The position numbers and the translations under genes are program-made. The notes beneath the pieces are model-generated. The model was not told the DNA's origin, did not search any database, and was given only the letters and a program-made list of their open reading frames with translations. Positions 1 to 8,922 of a stretch of 64,000 nucleotides of DNA are shown here, piece after piece. This DNA comes from Sphingobacteriales bacterium (lineage in GTDB: Bacteria; Bacteroidota; Bacteroidia; Chitinophagales; Chitinophagaceae). Each line of letters starts with the position of its first letter. Within the stretch, counting starts at the first letter, position 1. The stretch covers positions 144,152 through 208,151 of the forward strand of contig RXJG01000003.1 of the NCBI GenBank assembly GCA_003963365.1, written 5' to 3'.

Positions 1-759
1 GGTATTTTAATTTATATCACCATGATAGTATTTGGGGCGATGGTGATGCGGGGTGTAATGGAAGAAAAAACAAACCGTATTGCAGAAGTAATCATTTCCA
101 GTGTAAAGCCCTTCCAGTTAATGATTGGAAAGATTGTAGGCATTGCCGGTGTTGGTTTAACCCAATTCCTGCTCTGGATAATTTTAATATTTACATTAAC
201 CAGCTTAGCCGGGGCATTTATCCCGCATGAATTATTAGAACAGGCCAACCAGGTTAACAACCAGGTACCCGGTGGTATGCAAAACAATACTGCCGCTTTA
301 AAATTTCTTGAGATAAAAGGAATACTGGGTACAGCTAACTGGGGATTGATTATTGGTTGTTTCTTATTTTATTTTCTTGGTGGCTATTTATTCTATTCCT
401 CTTTATTTGCCGCCGTAGGCAGTGTAGTGGAAGATGCACAGGAATCACAGCAACTGATGTTCCCGATTATGATGCCGATCATTTTTGCTTTTATCATGTT
501 ATCATCAGGATTAAATAATATTAATTCACCCATGATGTTCTGGGGAAGTATGATTCCGTTTACATCACCCATTATTATGATGGGGCGGATACCATTTGGA
601 GTACCCTGGTGGCAATTGGGATTATCAATGGCTTTATTAATAGCCGGTTTCTTATTCACTACCTGGATGGCGGGAAAAATTTACCGCACCGGTATTTTAC
701 TCTATGGTAAAAAAGCCAGCTGGAAAGAAATGCTGAAATGGGCATTTAAAAAATCATAA
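1..759 (+). CDS. ABC transporter permease, ABC-2 type (5' truncated by window edge)
   Basis: The reading frame is open to base 1, so the N-terminus lies outside the window. The visible 252 codons are the C-terminal half of an ABC-2/NatB-type permease. They begin with the segment MRGVMEEKTNRIAEVIISSV, typical of this family, followed by about five hydrophobic membrane spans and a short basic cytoplasmic tail. Such proteins pair with a separate ATPase, presumably encoded upstream, to export ions, drugs or lipids; the substrate cannot be read from sequence. The gene ends before a shared bidirectional terminator. Confidence 0.85.
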   Translation, partial: GILIYITMIVFGAMVMRGVMEEKTNRIAEVIISSVKPFQLMIGKIVGIAGVGLTQFLLWIILIFTLTSLAGAFIPHELLEQANQVNNQVPGGMQNNTAALKFLEIKGILGTANWGLIIGCFLFYFLGGYLFYSSLFAAVGSVVEDAQESQQLMFPIMMPIIFAFIMLSSGLNNINSPMMFWGSMIPFTSPIIMMGRIPFGVPWWQLGLSMALLIAGFLFTTWMAGKIYRTGILLYGKKASWKEMLKWAFKKS

Positions 760-912
760 TCTCCCCGTGCACTTTGTGGTTAAACAGCCTTACCACAAAG
801 GACACAAAGAAATCGCAGGGAAAACAAAGGCATTGCAAGGCTGAGCCTGCAGAAGCCCTGATGAACTTTGGTACTGCAGATGAACAACATTTCGACAAGT
901 TCAGTGTGACAA
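760..912. repeat. Dispersed intergenic repeats (CTTTGTGG type and TTCGACAAGTTCAGTG type)
   Basis: The inverted arms CTTTGTGGT (772-780) and ACCACAAAG (792-800) form a 9-bp stem and are followed by GACACAAAG. The block begins CTCCCCGTG at 761. A diverged copy in opposite orientation occurs at 3190-3262. A second unit, TTCGACAAGTTCAGTGTGAC (about 893-910), looks like another dispersed Bacteroidota intergenic repeat. No coding potential was seen. Confidence 0.55.
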
Positions 913-951
913 AACAAAAAACCTCAACGAAATTTCGCTGAGGTTTTTTTA
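913..951. terminator. Bidirectional rho-independent terminator
   Basis: The stem AACCTCA (920-926)/TGAGGTT (939-945) is extended by CGAA/TTCG, with a T run on one side and an A run on the other. It sits between the convergent ABC permease and CarboxypepD-like genes and can serve both. Confidence 0.75.
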
Positions 952-969
952 TAAACTTAAAAATCATCC

Positions 970-1404
970 TTATTTATCAATACCAAAGCCGGCACCAATA
1001 ATGGGACGCAACGGGCTGCCCATTCCTTCTTCTTCGTCATCATTTACTAATGGAACTAATTCAATAACCAGTTTCATCAGTTCACCTTCTTTCAGTTTGG
1101 CTGCTTCTTTTTTTATTGTTTTATATCCTTTCTTTTCAAAAGTAATATACAGATCGGTTACCGGAACAGATTCAATTTTAAAACTTCCCTGGCTGTTGGA
1201 GTTTACTTCTTTTTCATTTTGCATTTTAGCGGCCATGGCAGAAACCAGCACACCGGCAATAGGTTTTTTGGTTTTACTGTCAATTACAATTCCATTTACA
1301 CTGGATTCTCCGTTGCTCATCTTTTTATTATTGTCCGTTGCAGCTGCCTTAAGTGACAATGCCAGTGTTATTACTGAAGCGGCAATCAATTTGTGTCGGC
1401 CCAT
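970..1404 (-). CDS. Secreted CarboxypepD_reg-like domain protein
   Basis: This is a 144-residue protein with an N-terminal signal-type hydrophobic segment (about residues 5-22). A single carboxypeptidase-regulatory-like beta-sandwich follows at about residues 36-115, recognisable from VNGIVIDSKTKKPIAGVLVSA and GSFKIESVP. An acidic linker (NDDEEEG) and a short tail close the protein. In Bacteroidota this fold usually precedes TonB-dependent barrels, but here it stands alone, so the partner is unknown. The start lies 12 bp downstream of the nitronate monooxygenase stop codon, so the two genes are probably co-transcribed. Confidence 0.7.
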   Translation of the reverse strand: MGRHKLIAASVITLALSLKAAATDNNKKMSNGESSVNGIVIDSKTKKPIAGVLVSAMAAKMQNEKEVNSNSQGSFKIESVPVTDLYITFEKKGYKTIKKEAAKLKEGELMKLVIELVPLVNDDEEEGMGSPLRPIIGAGFGIDK

Positions 1405-1416
1405 AGCTCTATCAAT

Positions 1417-2379
1417 TTAGTTTCTTGTTAATGGTTGTTTCAAAGCTATATTAAATTCAGACCATATTTGATGTACAATCGCTGCGGCGGGTAAAATATT
1501 ATTTAATAACGCACTGCATTGACCAATCTCCAACTCTCCTTCATCCAAATCACCTTCAAACATTCCTTTTTTTGCCCTTGCTCTTCCTAATATGGTTTTC
1601 AATTCATCGGTACCGGCCCCTCTAAGTTCTGCATTTTGTATTTCCTCAAAAAATTTATTCTTTAAAAGTCGTACCGGTGTCAGCTTTTTCATCATCAGCA
1701 TCGTGTCACCTTCATTAGCATGCATCACTGCCTCCTTAAACTTATCGTGAGAGGATGCTTCTTCACTCGCTACAAATCTTGTTCCCATCTGTACTCCTGC
1801 TGCACCTAATACCATTGCGGCCAGCATACTTCTTCCGTCATAAATACCACCAGCAGCTATAACAGGAATCTTTACCGCCTTCACCACAGCAGGAATCAAC
1901 ACCATCGACGTTGTTTCTTCCCTTCCGTTATGTCCACCGGCTTCAAACCCTTCGGCCACTACCGCATCACATCCGGCTTCTTCTGCTTTACGGGCAAACT
2001 TACTGCTGCTTACCACATGCACCACTTTAATGCCATGCTCTTTTAATGAGTTTGTCCACGTTTTAGGGTTACCGGCAGAAGTAAAAACAATCGGAACTTT
2101 TTCCTCCCGAATGATCTGTATATGCTTATCAATATCGGGATAAAGCATAGGAACGTTTACGGCAAAAGGTTTATTGGTGGCTGCTTTACATTTAATAATA
2201 TGTTCACGTAAAACATCGGGATACATACTGCCGCTGCCGATGATACCCAGTCCGCCGGCATTACTCACTGCACTGGCGAGCCGCCAGCCGCTGGCCCAAA
2301 TCATTCCTGCCTGTATAATAGGGTAATCAATACCAAACAAATCTGTAACACGATTGTGGAAAGGCTGCATTGCAATCAA
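1417..2379 (-). CDS. Nitronate monooxygenase / 2-nitropropane dioxygenase family FMN enzyme
   Basis: This 320-residue TIM-barrel flavoprotein of the NMO/FabK-like family oxidises nitronates or related compounds in the cytoplasm. Family features are PIIQAGMIWASGWRLASAVSNAGG near the N-terminus (given here only as a region, residues 20-43), VVAEGFEAGGHNG around residues 140-152 with the catalytic His, and AAGGIYDG plus GVQMGTRFVASEE for FMN-phosphate binding. An internal ATG at codon 4 is an alternative start. Length and motifs look intact. A FabK-like enoyl reductase is possible but less likely given the AGGHNG motif. Confidence 0.85.
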   Translation of the reverse strand: MIAMQPFHNRVTDLFGIDYPIIQAGMIWASGWRLASAVSNAGGLGIIGSGSMYPDVLREHIIKCKAATNKPFAVNVPMLYPDIDKHIQIIREEKVPIVFTSAGNPKTWTNSLKEHGIKVVHVVSSSKFARKAEEAGCDAVVAEGFEAGGHNGREETTSMVLIPAVVKAVKIPVIAAGGIYDGRSMLAAMVLGAAGVQMGTRFVASEEASSHDKFKEAVMHANEGDTMLMMKKLTPVRLLKNKFFEEIQNAELRGAGTDELKTILGRARAKKGMFEGDLDEGELEIGQCSALLNNILPAAAIVHQIWSEFNIALKQPLTRN

Positions 2380-2668
2380 TTGTTACGCAATATACCTGAA
2401 TTTAAAGAACTGCTTTTTCTAATGACACAGCAACTGGTAAAAAGTTGCAATGATGAAAGAAATATTTTTTCCTTGTTCGCCGAAGCCCCGGCGAAGGCGG
2501 ATTACATCATCAAGGCGTCATCCCGACCTAAGGAGGGATCTCCTGAGGATATGCACTTTGCTGAATGATGTACTTAGCGCCATTGCAACTATTAAGCCCC
2601 TGTTGTGTCACTCACTTGTACGTTCTGTTTTCATGGCAACAGATTATTTGTAGATTCGTAAATAATAA
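2380..2668. repeat. Intergenic region with palindromic dispersed repeats
   Basis: No convincing gene is present; the short frames here are repeat-derived. Two elements are visible. One is a perfect 7-bp stem, TTCGCCG (2476-2482)/CGGCGAA (2489-2495). The other is GTCATCCCGACCTAAGGAGG (2517-2536) continuing into GATCTC, which resembles a common Bacteroidota intergenic element. Local GC is well above that of the neighbours. A promoter for the DinB gene probably lies in the AT-rich last 30 bp. Confidence 0.5.
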
Positions 2669-3142
2669 ATGAATTACTCATCTTATATCTCCAAACAACT
2701 CAAAGATGCTTACTACGGCAACAACTACACCGGCGTTCATCTAAAAGAATTATTATCCAACATCAACTGGCAGGAAGCAACCACCAAACTTCATTCCTTC
2801 AATACCATAGCCATGCTGGTATATCATATCAACTATTATGTTATGGCTGTAAGCAAGGTATTACAGGGCGGCCCGCTGGATGCACATGATAAATACAGTT
2901 ATGATTGTCCGCCCATTGAATCGCAGCAGGATTGGGAAGCACTGGTGCAAAAAACTTTTGCCGATGCCGACAAATTCATCAACTTAATAGAACAACTACC
3001 CAATGAAAAAATATGGACTGATTTTATTGAACCCAAATACGGCAGCTGGTACCGTAACCTGGCCGGTACTATTGAACATGCCCACTATCACATGGGGCAA
3101 ATAGCATTGATAAAAAAATTATTGAAAGAAAATACTGCCTGA
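2669..3142 (+). CDS. DinB family protein
   Basis: This 157-residue four-helix-bundle protein belongs to the DinB/YfiT superfamily. The metal-binding His pattern is visible: a His in AMLVYHINYY near residue 53 and the pair in IEHAHYHMGQIALIKKLL near residues 137-142. Family members are putative metal-dependent hydrolases or thiol transferases, and few have a known substrate. The sequence LLSNINWQEA with the Trp after it is typical. It stands alone between repeat-rich spacers. Confidence 0.8.
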   Translation: MNYSSYISKQLKDAYYGNNYTGVHLKELLSNINWQEATTKLHSFNTIAMLVYHINYYVMAVSKVLQGGPLDAHDKYSYDCPPIESQQDWEALVQKTFADADKFINLIEQLPNEKIWTDFIEPKYGSWYRNLAGTIEHAHYHMGQIALIKKLLKENTA

Positions 3143-3159
3143 TCAACCGGGAAGTTATA

Positions 3160-3270
3160 CCACTTGTTCTATTGGTGAACTTTGTGTTTTCCTTTGTGGC
3201 CTTTGTGGTAAACTAGGTAAACTAACCATAATCAACACGGGGAGCTCACCAAGAACACAAAGAATGTTTA
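3160..3270. repeat. Dispersed repeat copy with tandem 9-mers (CCTTTGTGG)2
   Basis: CCTTTGTGG occurs in tandem at 3191-3199 and 3200-3208, followed by TAAACTAGG/TAAACTAAC (3209-3226) and CACGGGGAG (3236-3244). Read in reverse complement, the order matches the block at 761-808. The region is intergenic between convergent genes. Confidence 0.5.
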
Positions 3271-3286
3271 ATAAATATAGCCTGAG

Positions 3287-4279
3287 TTATCCCAGGTCTA
3301 TTTCAGTATTATCTCCAATATTCAGGCTGCGGCTCTCTCCTTTAATCTCTGCATCGCTGCCAATAAGCGAATCATCTAAAACAATTTCAAAAAGATTAGT
3401 GTAGGAACCAATGATGGATTCTTTAATAATGGAGTAATGTATTTTAGTTTGTTCACCAATAGAAACATTGGGACCAATAATGGAGTTGCGTATATCACAA
3501 CCGGCAGCAATACTCACCGGCGGAACAATAATGGTATTTTCAAAATTATGATCGGGTGAAATGGAAGTACCAAACTTCTTTAAAAGCGTTGAGTTCGATT
3601 CAAGCAAGGTTTCTTTACGTCCGCAATCAAACCAGTTCTGTACTTTAAACGAATGAATCTTTACTCCTTTTGCTATCATACATTCCAGCGCATCGGTTAA
3701 ATTAAATTCATCATAACTCTTTACTCCCTGCTTAATATTTTGTTCAAGACAATCAAATAGCTGGCTGCTCTCTTTTATTTTATACAAACCTACCAGTGCC
3801 ATATTGCTCTTGGGAATATGCGGTTTTTCCACCACCCGGCTGATGGATCCATCATCTTCAATCTCCGCTACACCAAAATTTCTGGGGTCATCCACTTTCT
3901 TTACTCCCAGCATGGAATAAGGTGATTCCAGGACAGATTTAATATCATACTCGCAAATGGTATCGCCTAATACAATAAATACTTCATCATTCTTAACCAC
4001 ATCTTTCGTTAAGTATATTGCCTGGCCCGAACCTTCTCTTTCATTTTGTGCTACAAAGTGAGCTATGAGTGCCGGGTATTTTTCTTTTACATAGTCCTGT
4101 ATCTTATCACCGAGGTGACCTACTACAAAAACAAATTCATTGATGCCTGCTTCCAGCAACTGGTCAACTATAATACTCAAAATGGTTTTACCGGCTAAAG
4201 GAATGAGTGCCTTGGGTTGTGTATATGTATGCGGACGCAGTTTGGTGCCGGCGCCTGCAACGGGAATTATCGCTTTCAT
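3287..4279 (-). CDS. Sugar-phosphate nucleotidyltransferase with C-terminal hexapeptide repeats
   Basis: This 330-residue protein begins with the NTP-transferase signature (GAGTKLRPHTYTQPKALIPL, residues 9-28), which holds the nucleotide loop. A Rossmann-like catalytic domain extends to about residue 235, with the metal-site Asp in VLGDTICEYD. The C-terminal 80 residues carry left-handed beta-helix hexapeptides (IAAGCDIRNSIIGPNVSIGE). It should make an NDP-sugar from sugar-1-phosphate and NTP for glycan synthesis. It resembles glucose-1-phosphate thymidylyltransferases and mannose-1-phosphate guanylyltransferases, and the sugar cannot be assigned. No glycan genes are adjacent. Confidence 0.82.
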   Translation of the reverse strand: MKAIIPVAGAGTKLRPHTYTQPKALIPLAGKTILSIIVDQLLEAGINEFVFVVGHLGDKIQDYVKEKYPALIAHFVAQNEREGSGQAIYLTKDVVKNDEVFIVLGDTICEYDIKSVLESPYSMLGVKKVDDPRNFGVAEIEDDGSISRVVEKPHIPKSNMALVGLYKIKESSQLFDCLEQNIKQGVKSYDEFNLTDALECMIAKGVKIHSFKVQNWFDCGRKETLLESNSTLLKKFGTSISPDHNFENTIIVPPVSIAAGCDIRNSIIGPNVSIGEQTKIHYSIIKESIIGSYTNLFEIVLDDSLIGSDAEIKGESRSLNIGDNTEIDLG

Positions 4280-4345
4280 CGTTAATGGTTAAATCAACTG
4301 CAAAACAAGCTGTGAAAATAGGGATTTTTTGACAGGTCGAAGGTT

Positions 4346-4440
4346 AATTCAAAAGTCAAAATTAAAAAGTAAAAATGGTCGTTAGTATCTTTTTTGAATT
4401 TTGACTTTTGAATTTTGACTTTTTAATTTTTACTTATCCC
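4346..4440. repeat. Inverted heptamer repeat (TTTTGAA/TTTTGAC)
   Basis: A perfect 17-bp inverted repeat (4346-4362 and 4398-4414) is built from the heptamers TTTTGAA-TTTTGAC-TTTTGAA-TTTTGAC at 4392-4419. It lies between the divergent nucleotidyltransferase and glyA genes. The same heptamer occurs four times in tandem inside metG at 35454-35481. Confidence 0.65.
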
Positions 4441-4500
4441 GAACAAAACTTTAGCGATTATCCCTGCGGGGCTATCTTTGTGGCCCAAATTAACTCCCTC

Positions 4501-5781
4501 ATGCAAAGAGATACTTTAGTTTTCGATTTAATAAGAAAAGAATTAGAACGCCAGCGTCACGGCATTGAACTCATCGCTTCTGAAAACTTCACCAGCTTAC
4601 AGGTAATGGAAGCAATGGGTGGTGTAATGACGAATAAATATGCAGAAGGTTATCCCGGCCGCCGCTATTATGCCGGTTGCGAAATTGTAGACCAGACAGA
4701 ACAATTAGCCATCGATCGTTTAAAACAAATCTTTAATTGTGAGTATGCCAATGTGCAGCCGCATAGTGGTGCCCAGGCCAATGCGGCATTGATGAGTGCC
4801 ATCATTAATCCCAGTGATAAAATACTGGGGCTGGATTTAAGTATGGGTGGTCACTTGACACATGGTTCACCGGTTAACTTCAGTGGTAAATTATACGAAA
4901 CACATTTTTATGGTGTAGTAAAAGAAACAGGTCGTGTTGATTATGATACATTAGAAGCAAAAACAAGAACTGAAAAACCAAAGCTGATCATTTGCGGTGC
5001 TTCTGCTTACAGCCGTGACTGGGATTATGCAAGAATTAGAAAAGTAGCCGATGAAGTGGGTGCTTTTGTCATGTGCGATATGGCGCATCCTGCGGGATTG
5101 ATAGCAAAAGGATTATTGAATTCCCCCTTTGATCATTGTCATTTTGTTACTTCTACTACTCATAAAACATTACGTGGGCCCCGTGGCGGTATCATTTTGA
5201 TGAAGAAAGATTTTGAAAATCCTTTTGGATTAAAAGATGTAAAAGGTAATACCCGCATGATGAGTAATTTGATTGATATGGCGGTATTCCCCGGTCAGCA
5301 GGGCGGACCATTAGAACATGTAATTGCCGCCAAAGCAATTGCTTTTGGTGAAATTCTCAGCGATGATTTTACTGCTTATGCCAAACAGGTAGTAAGTAAT
5401 GCACAGGCAATGGCAAAAGTTTTTGTTGACAAAGGTTATCATCTCATCAGTGAAGGAACAGATAATCATTTAATGCTGATTGATCTTCGTAATAAAAACA
5501 TCAGCGGTAAAAAAGCGGAACAGGTTTTAGTAAAAGCTGATATCACCAGCAACAAAAACATGGTGCCTTTTGATGATAAAAGTGCTTTTGTTACTTCCGG
5601 TATCCGTGTAGGCACACCAGCCATCACCACCCGTGGTATGAAAGAAAGTGATATGGAATTTGTAGTGAACAGTATTGATAAAGTACTGGTAAATGCAGAT
5701 GATGAAAAAGTAATAGCCACGGTAAGAAGTGAAGTAAATGAATTTATGAAGCAGTTTCCCCTGTACCCGGAACTGGGATAA
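4501..5781 (+). CDS. glyA: Serine hydroxymethyltransferase
   Basis: GlyA interconverts serine and glycine with tetrahydrofolate and is the main cytosolic source of one-carbon units. The 426-residue protein matches the family length. Visible signatures are [17 protein letters not shown], the substrate loop [13 protein letters not shown], and the PLP-Lys motif [15 protein letters not shown] with the Schiff-base Lys in TTHK. I chose the ATG at 4501 ([10 protein letters not shown]). An upstream in-frame ATG at 4408 would add 31 residues unlike the family and partly encoded by the heptamer repeat. Confidence 0.95.
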   Translation: MQRDTLVFDLIRKELERQRHGIELIASENFTSLQVMEAMGGVMTNKYAEGYPGRRYYAGCEIVDQTEQLAIDRLKQIFNCEYANVQPHSGAQANAALMSAIINPSDKILGLDLSMGGHLTHGSPVNFSGKLYETHFYGVVKETGRVDYDTLEAKTRTEKPKLIICGASAYSRDWDYARIRKVADEVGAFVMCDMAHPAGLIAKGLLNSPFDHCHFVTSTTHKTLRGPRGGIILMKKDFENPFGLKDVKGNTRMMSNLIDMAVFPGQQGGPLEHVIAAKAIAFGEILSDDFTAYAKQVVSNAQAMAKVFVDKGYHLISEGTDNHLMLIDLRNKNISGKKAEQVLVKADITSNKNMVPFDDKSAFVTSGIRVGTPAITTRGMKESDMEFVVNSIDKVLVNADDEKVIATVRSEVNEFMKQFPLYPELG

Positions 5782-5824
5782 ATACAACAAATATTCTTTG
5801 TAAACGAAAACTAATTAAAAAAAG

Positions 5825-5852
5825 AGACCGGCATGAAAGCCGGTCTTTTTTA
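5825..5852 (+). terminator. Rho-independent terminator of glyA
   Basis: The stem AGACCGGC (5825-5832)/GCCGGTCT (5839-5846) has a 6-nt loop and a T run. Upstream A residues allow it to act also for the convergent T9SS gene. Confidence 0.8.
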
Positions 5853-5873
5853 TTGATTTTTCAAGAAGGACAG

Positions 5874-8501
5874 TTAGTTTTTTACAAACCTTGAAGAAAT
5901 TGTTTCCTGGTTATTTAAGATGCATGACAAAATATAAGTACCGGATGAAAGATTATTTACATTAACCTGGATTTGATTGCTGCCAACCCTTAACTGTGCA
6001 GCCTGGTATTTGTACACCCTTCCGCTTATATCAATTATCCGCATATTCAAATTGCCTGCTGAAGGTGTTGAAACATTCACCACAATATGATCCGTAGCAG
6101 GATTAGGCCCTGCATTAATTATCTCCAGTTGTTTACCATTTACATAGGTTATTAAACGATAGGGTGAATAGGCAATTTTACCATTTTCATCAGTAACTTT
6201 TAAGCGGTAATACACTTTGTTTTGACCAGTATAAAAATCGTTATAATTAAATGGCTGGCCACATCTTACTTTATCTGCCGTAATACTGCTGATTGTTTTA
6301 TAGCTGATATTATCAGTTGAACGCTGGAGTTCAAAACTTAATTGCTTACCAATGCAGTTAGCCTCCCATTGTAAACTGTTAAAGCTGGAATTTTTAATGG
6401 CTTCAAATTTTTTCAGCTCTATTGGCAATGGTGCGGCTGATGGGCCTGTGGATCCAAACGTAAATAATCCAAAAGTGGTAACAGGATCACTTGAAGTGAT
6501 AAAATTATTAATATCGTCGTTGCTTGTTACAGGAATAGAAGCGGAGGCGGCTGTATTATAATAATCTTTCCATTGGCCGCTGGTAAATTGCGTAACCCTT
6601 AATGCACCAAAGCCCTTGTCAAAAACAGAACTGTAGCCATAAGCATAATGAGGGAAATACAGGCTCACTTTTGCAGTAAGATTAGCATTTTTAGAGGCTG
6701 TTGTCATGGTTAAGTTCCAGTATTCCACATAACTGGTAAATGCTACAGCAGGGGTTGTATGATTATTGTTATTGATAGCAGTATTATTACCGCCACCGCC
6801 CGGCGTATGAAAATATTGAGCAAGCAGTGTATCAGCGGCTAAACCGTTTACACCTGACACAGCTATGGGATTGTAATAACTTACTCCACCTGTAACCGCT
6901 CCAACAGGAAAGGTAAATGAATAGTTATTGGTATTGTTACCCACTCTTTTCATTGGTCCGTTCACAAATCGGTCGGTAGTGCCGCCGCTGATGGTGGAAC
7001 CATAACCACTAACGGTGGCAGCAGCATTTAAAGTAAGAATATTTGTGCTGGTGGTAGTTAAAACACCATTGGTAAAAATTAAACTGTTACTTACAGAAAG
7101 CGGCTGAGTTAATGTAACACCAGTGGTACCATTGCCGGCAGTATTACTGATAGTTAATTTTGCAACAGAATTTCCCGTAGGTGAAGTATTAAAGTTCCCG
7201 GTGTTTTGAACGACTGTACCATTAAAAGTATAATTAGCAAGACTGCTGTAAGTTCTTGTGCCGGTTAATTGAATAGTACCCGTATTGGTTCCGTTAGCAT
7301 TAAGGCCAGCAGCATTTGCTGTAATTATACTTCCGCCGGCATTCAAAGTAAATTTTCCCTGGTTCCCTGTGCCATTTAAAACATTGGTTCCAAAATCTAC
7401 CGTAGCACCGCTTAATATAGCATAGTTTACAATTTCAACATTGGTGGCAGTAGTTGCCTTTATATAAGTTTGAGTGCCGGTACCATTAAAATTGATAACA
7501 GATCCGGTAGCTGATCCGGTTTCATAAATTTTAGAATTTCCTAAATGAGAAAAATTACCGGCTATATTCAGGATGGCATTGGTATTGGCATCATCCATCA
7601 ATAATGAAGCAGTGCCGCTGATTGAAAAGTTACCCGCAACAGTTACAGTTCTTCCGTTTTGACCGCTAATTTTTACTTCACCTCCCGTAATAATAAAATC
7701 TTTACCTATATAATTAACCTGGGGTGTGACTCCGCCAAAACGGAACTCGCCACCACCAGCTGTAAAATTGGTGTTTTGAACCGTTAAGGTTCCTAAAATA
7801 GTAAATCCATTATTATAAAAGTTACCGGGACCATTCCAGGTTTGATTAGCACAATTCCAGGTAACATTGCCAAAAGTATTGTTATCTAAATTAGTCGGCG
7901 CATTACCAGTAACACCCGTTATATAGCAAAGTGAAGTGAGGTTCCATGTTGCTATGGGGATGGTACCACCATCCTGCGAATGCTGGTAGGTTGAACCGGC
8001 AGCAAATGAAAGCCTTGCGGTATTTGTGCTTGTTACAGTGCCCGAGTTAATAAGAGAGCCATTTACGGTAGTTAACACACCGGGATTGTTTGTACTAAAA
8101 GTTCTTCCGCCACCAACAGTTAAAGTCCCGCTAATGGAACCAGTTGCATTATTTGACAGGGTAATGCTTGCATTAGTTAAAGTAAGAGATGCTCCGTTTG
8201 CAATAGTAAGGTTGGTACTAATTGTAAATGTCATATTTGCACCAGCTAATGTTACTGTTCCCGCTGAGATTGTAATAGAGCTGTAGGTAACAGTACCAGG
8301 AAGAGTTGAAAATGTAATAGCACCGTTAGTATTAAAAATAATAGTATCACCTGCAACAGGGGCAACCCCCCCCGACCAATTGCCAGCAGTCGTCCAGTTT
8401 TGGTTTGTACCCGGACCATTAGTCCATGTTCTTTGGGCGGCAGAAGAAGGAAAGTTACCAGCTAATAAAATAGTCAGGATTAAAAGGTAGAATTTATTCA
8501 T
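5874..8501 (-). CDS. Large T9SS cargo protein, beta-solenoid adhesin-like
   Basis: This 875-residue secreted protein has a signal peptide (residues 1-22, ending SSAAQ). A long region rich in Asn, Thr, Gly and Ser follows (about 25-560), with repeated strands such as LTLTNASITLSNNATGSISG, as in autotransporter-like beta-helices. Next come an Ig/Fn-like module (about 690-780) and a T9SS type A sorting tail starting near NPATDHIVVNV and ending in a lone basic FVKN. The tail directs outer-membrane export and cleavage. A surface or adhesin role is likely, but the ligand is unknown. It is a paralogue in architecture of the protein at 9364-11925. Confidence 0.85.
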   Translation of the reverse strand: MNKFYLLILTILLAGNFPSSAAQRTWTNGPGTNQNWTTAGNWSGGVAPVAGDTIIFNTNGAITFSTLPGTVTYSSITISAGTVTLAGANMTFTISTNLTIANGASLTLTNASITLSNNATGSISGTLTVGGGRTFSTNNPGVLTTVNGSLINSGTVTSTNTARLSFAAGSTYQHSQDGGTIPIATWNLTSLCYITGVTGNAPTNLDNNTFGNVTWNCANQTWNGPGNFYNNGFTILGTLTVQNTNFTAGGGEFRFGGVTPQVNYIGKDFIITGGEVKISGQNGRTVTVAGNFSISGTASLLMDDANTNAILNIAGNFSHLGNSKIYETGSATGSVINFNGTGTQTYIKATTATNVEIVNYAILSGATVDFGTNVLNGTGNQGKFTLNAGGSIITANAAGLNANGTNTGTIQLTGTRTYSSLANYTFNGTVVQNTGNFNTSPTGNSVAKLTISNTAGNGTTGVTLTQPLSVSNSLIFTNGVLTTTSTNILTLNAAATVSGYGSTISGGTTDRFVNGPMKRVGNNTNNYSFTFPVGAVTGGVSYYNPIAVSGVNGLAADTLLAQYFHTPGGGGNNTAINNNNHTTPAVAFTSYVEYWNLTMTTASKNANLTAKVSLYFPHYAYGYSSVFDKGFGALRVTQFTSGQWKDYYNTAASASIPVTSNDDINNFITSSDPVTTFGLFTFGSTGPSAAPLPIELKKFEAIKNSSFNSLQWEANCIGKQLSFELQRSTDNISYKTISSITADKVRCGQPFNYNDFYTGQNKVYYRLKVTDENGKIAYSPYRLITYVNGKQLEIINAGPNPATDHIVVNVSTPSAGNLNMRIIDISGRVYKYQAAQLRVGSNQIQVNVNNLSSGTYILSCILNNQETISSRFVKN

Positions 8502-8922
8502 TGCAATAATTTTAAACCAGGGTTATTAAAATTATTTTCAATGGATATAAAGACTTAGTGGATGCAGGTTTCCTGCAAAAGGACATGAAATTTTTTAGCA
8601 GATTTTATAGCTCAGAGGATATTCAATGAAAAAAGGTAGCTGTTGGTAGTCTTTGAGTATAATAGAGGTTCGCTGCAAAGATATAAATGTTATTCAAAAA
8701 AATTAATACTACTTAAAAAAATTATAAACACATTTCCTTACATACGTAATTTTCTTTATACCTGTTATTCAAATAAAAGGAATTATTTTTATTACCTTGA
8801 AAATCAATATTTAAAAAATAATCCGCCCCCCGAAAGGGGTTTCCGTTTACCGCATTTATTGAAAATGAGCCTTGCTATTAATATTACCAATACCTTTATT
8901 TTTAATTTAAAATAATCAATTA
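8502..8922. other. 421-bp AT-rich intergenic region between divergent genes
   Basis: No convincing gene was found. It should hold the promoters of the T9SS gene (minus) and the DUF4293 gene (plus). Visible features are a hairpin TGCAGG (8563-8568)/CCTGCA (8572-8577) and a GC-rich GNRA-type hairpin CCCC-GAAA-GGGG at 8828-8839. A 90-codon frame within it is Lys/Tyr/Asn-rich and resembles no family. Confidence 0.5.

Noticed and set aside
2450..2653. Possible 67-residue Arg-rich protein
   Set aside because: Its sequence is the translation of the intergenic palindromic repeat, and no start signal or family resemblance is visible.
4408..4500. 31-residue N-terminal extension of glyA
   Set aside because: The residues are encoded by the heptamer repeat and following spacer and do not match the SHMT start. 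The ATG at 4501 gives the normal length.
8828..8839. CCCC-GAAA-GGGG hairpin as a terminator
   Set aside because: It lacks a T run on either side and does not follow a gene end closely, so it is only noted as structure.
8643..8915. Possible 90-residue protein in the T9SS/DUF4293 gap
   Set aside because: Lys/Tyr/Asn-rich composition reflects AT-rich spacer and includes a GC hairpin. It resembles no family.
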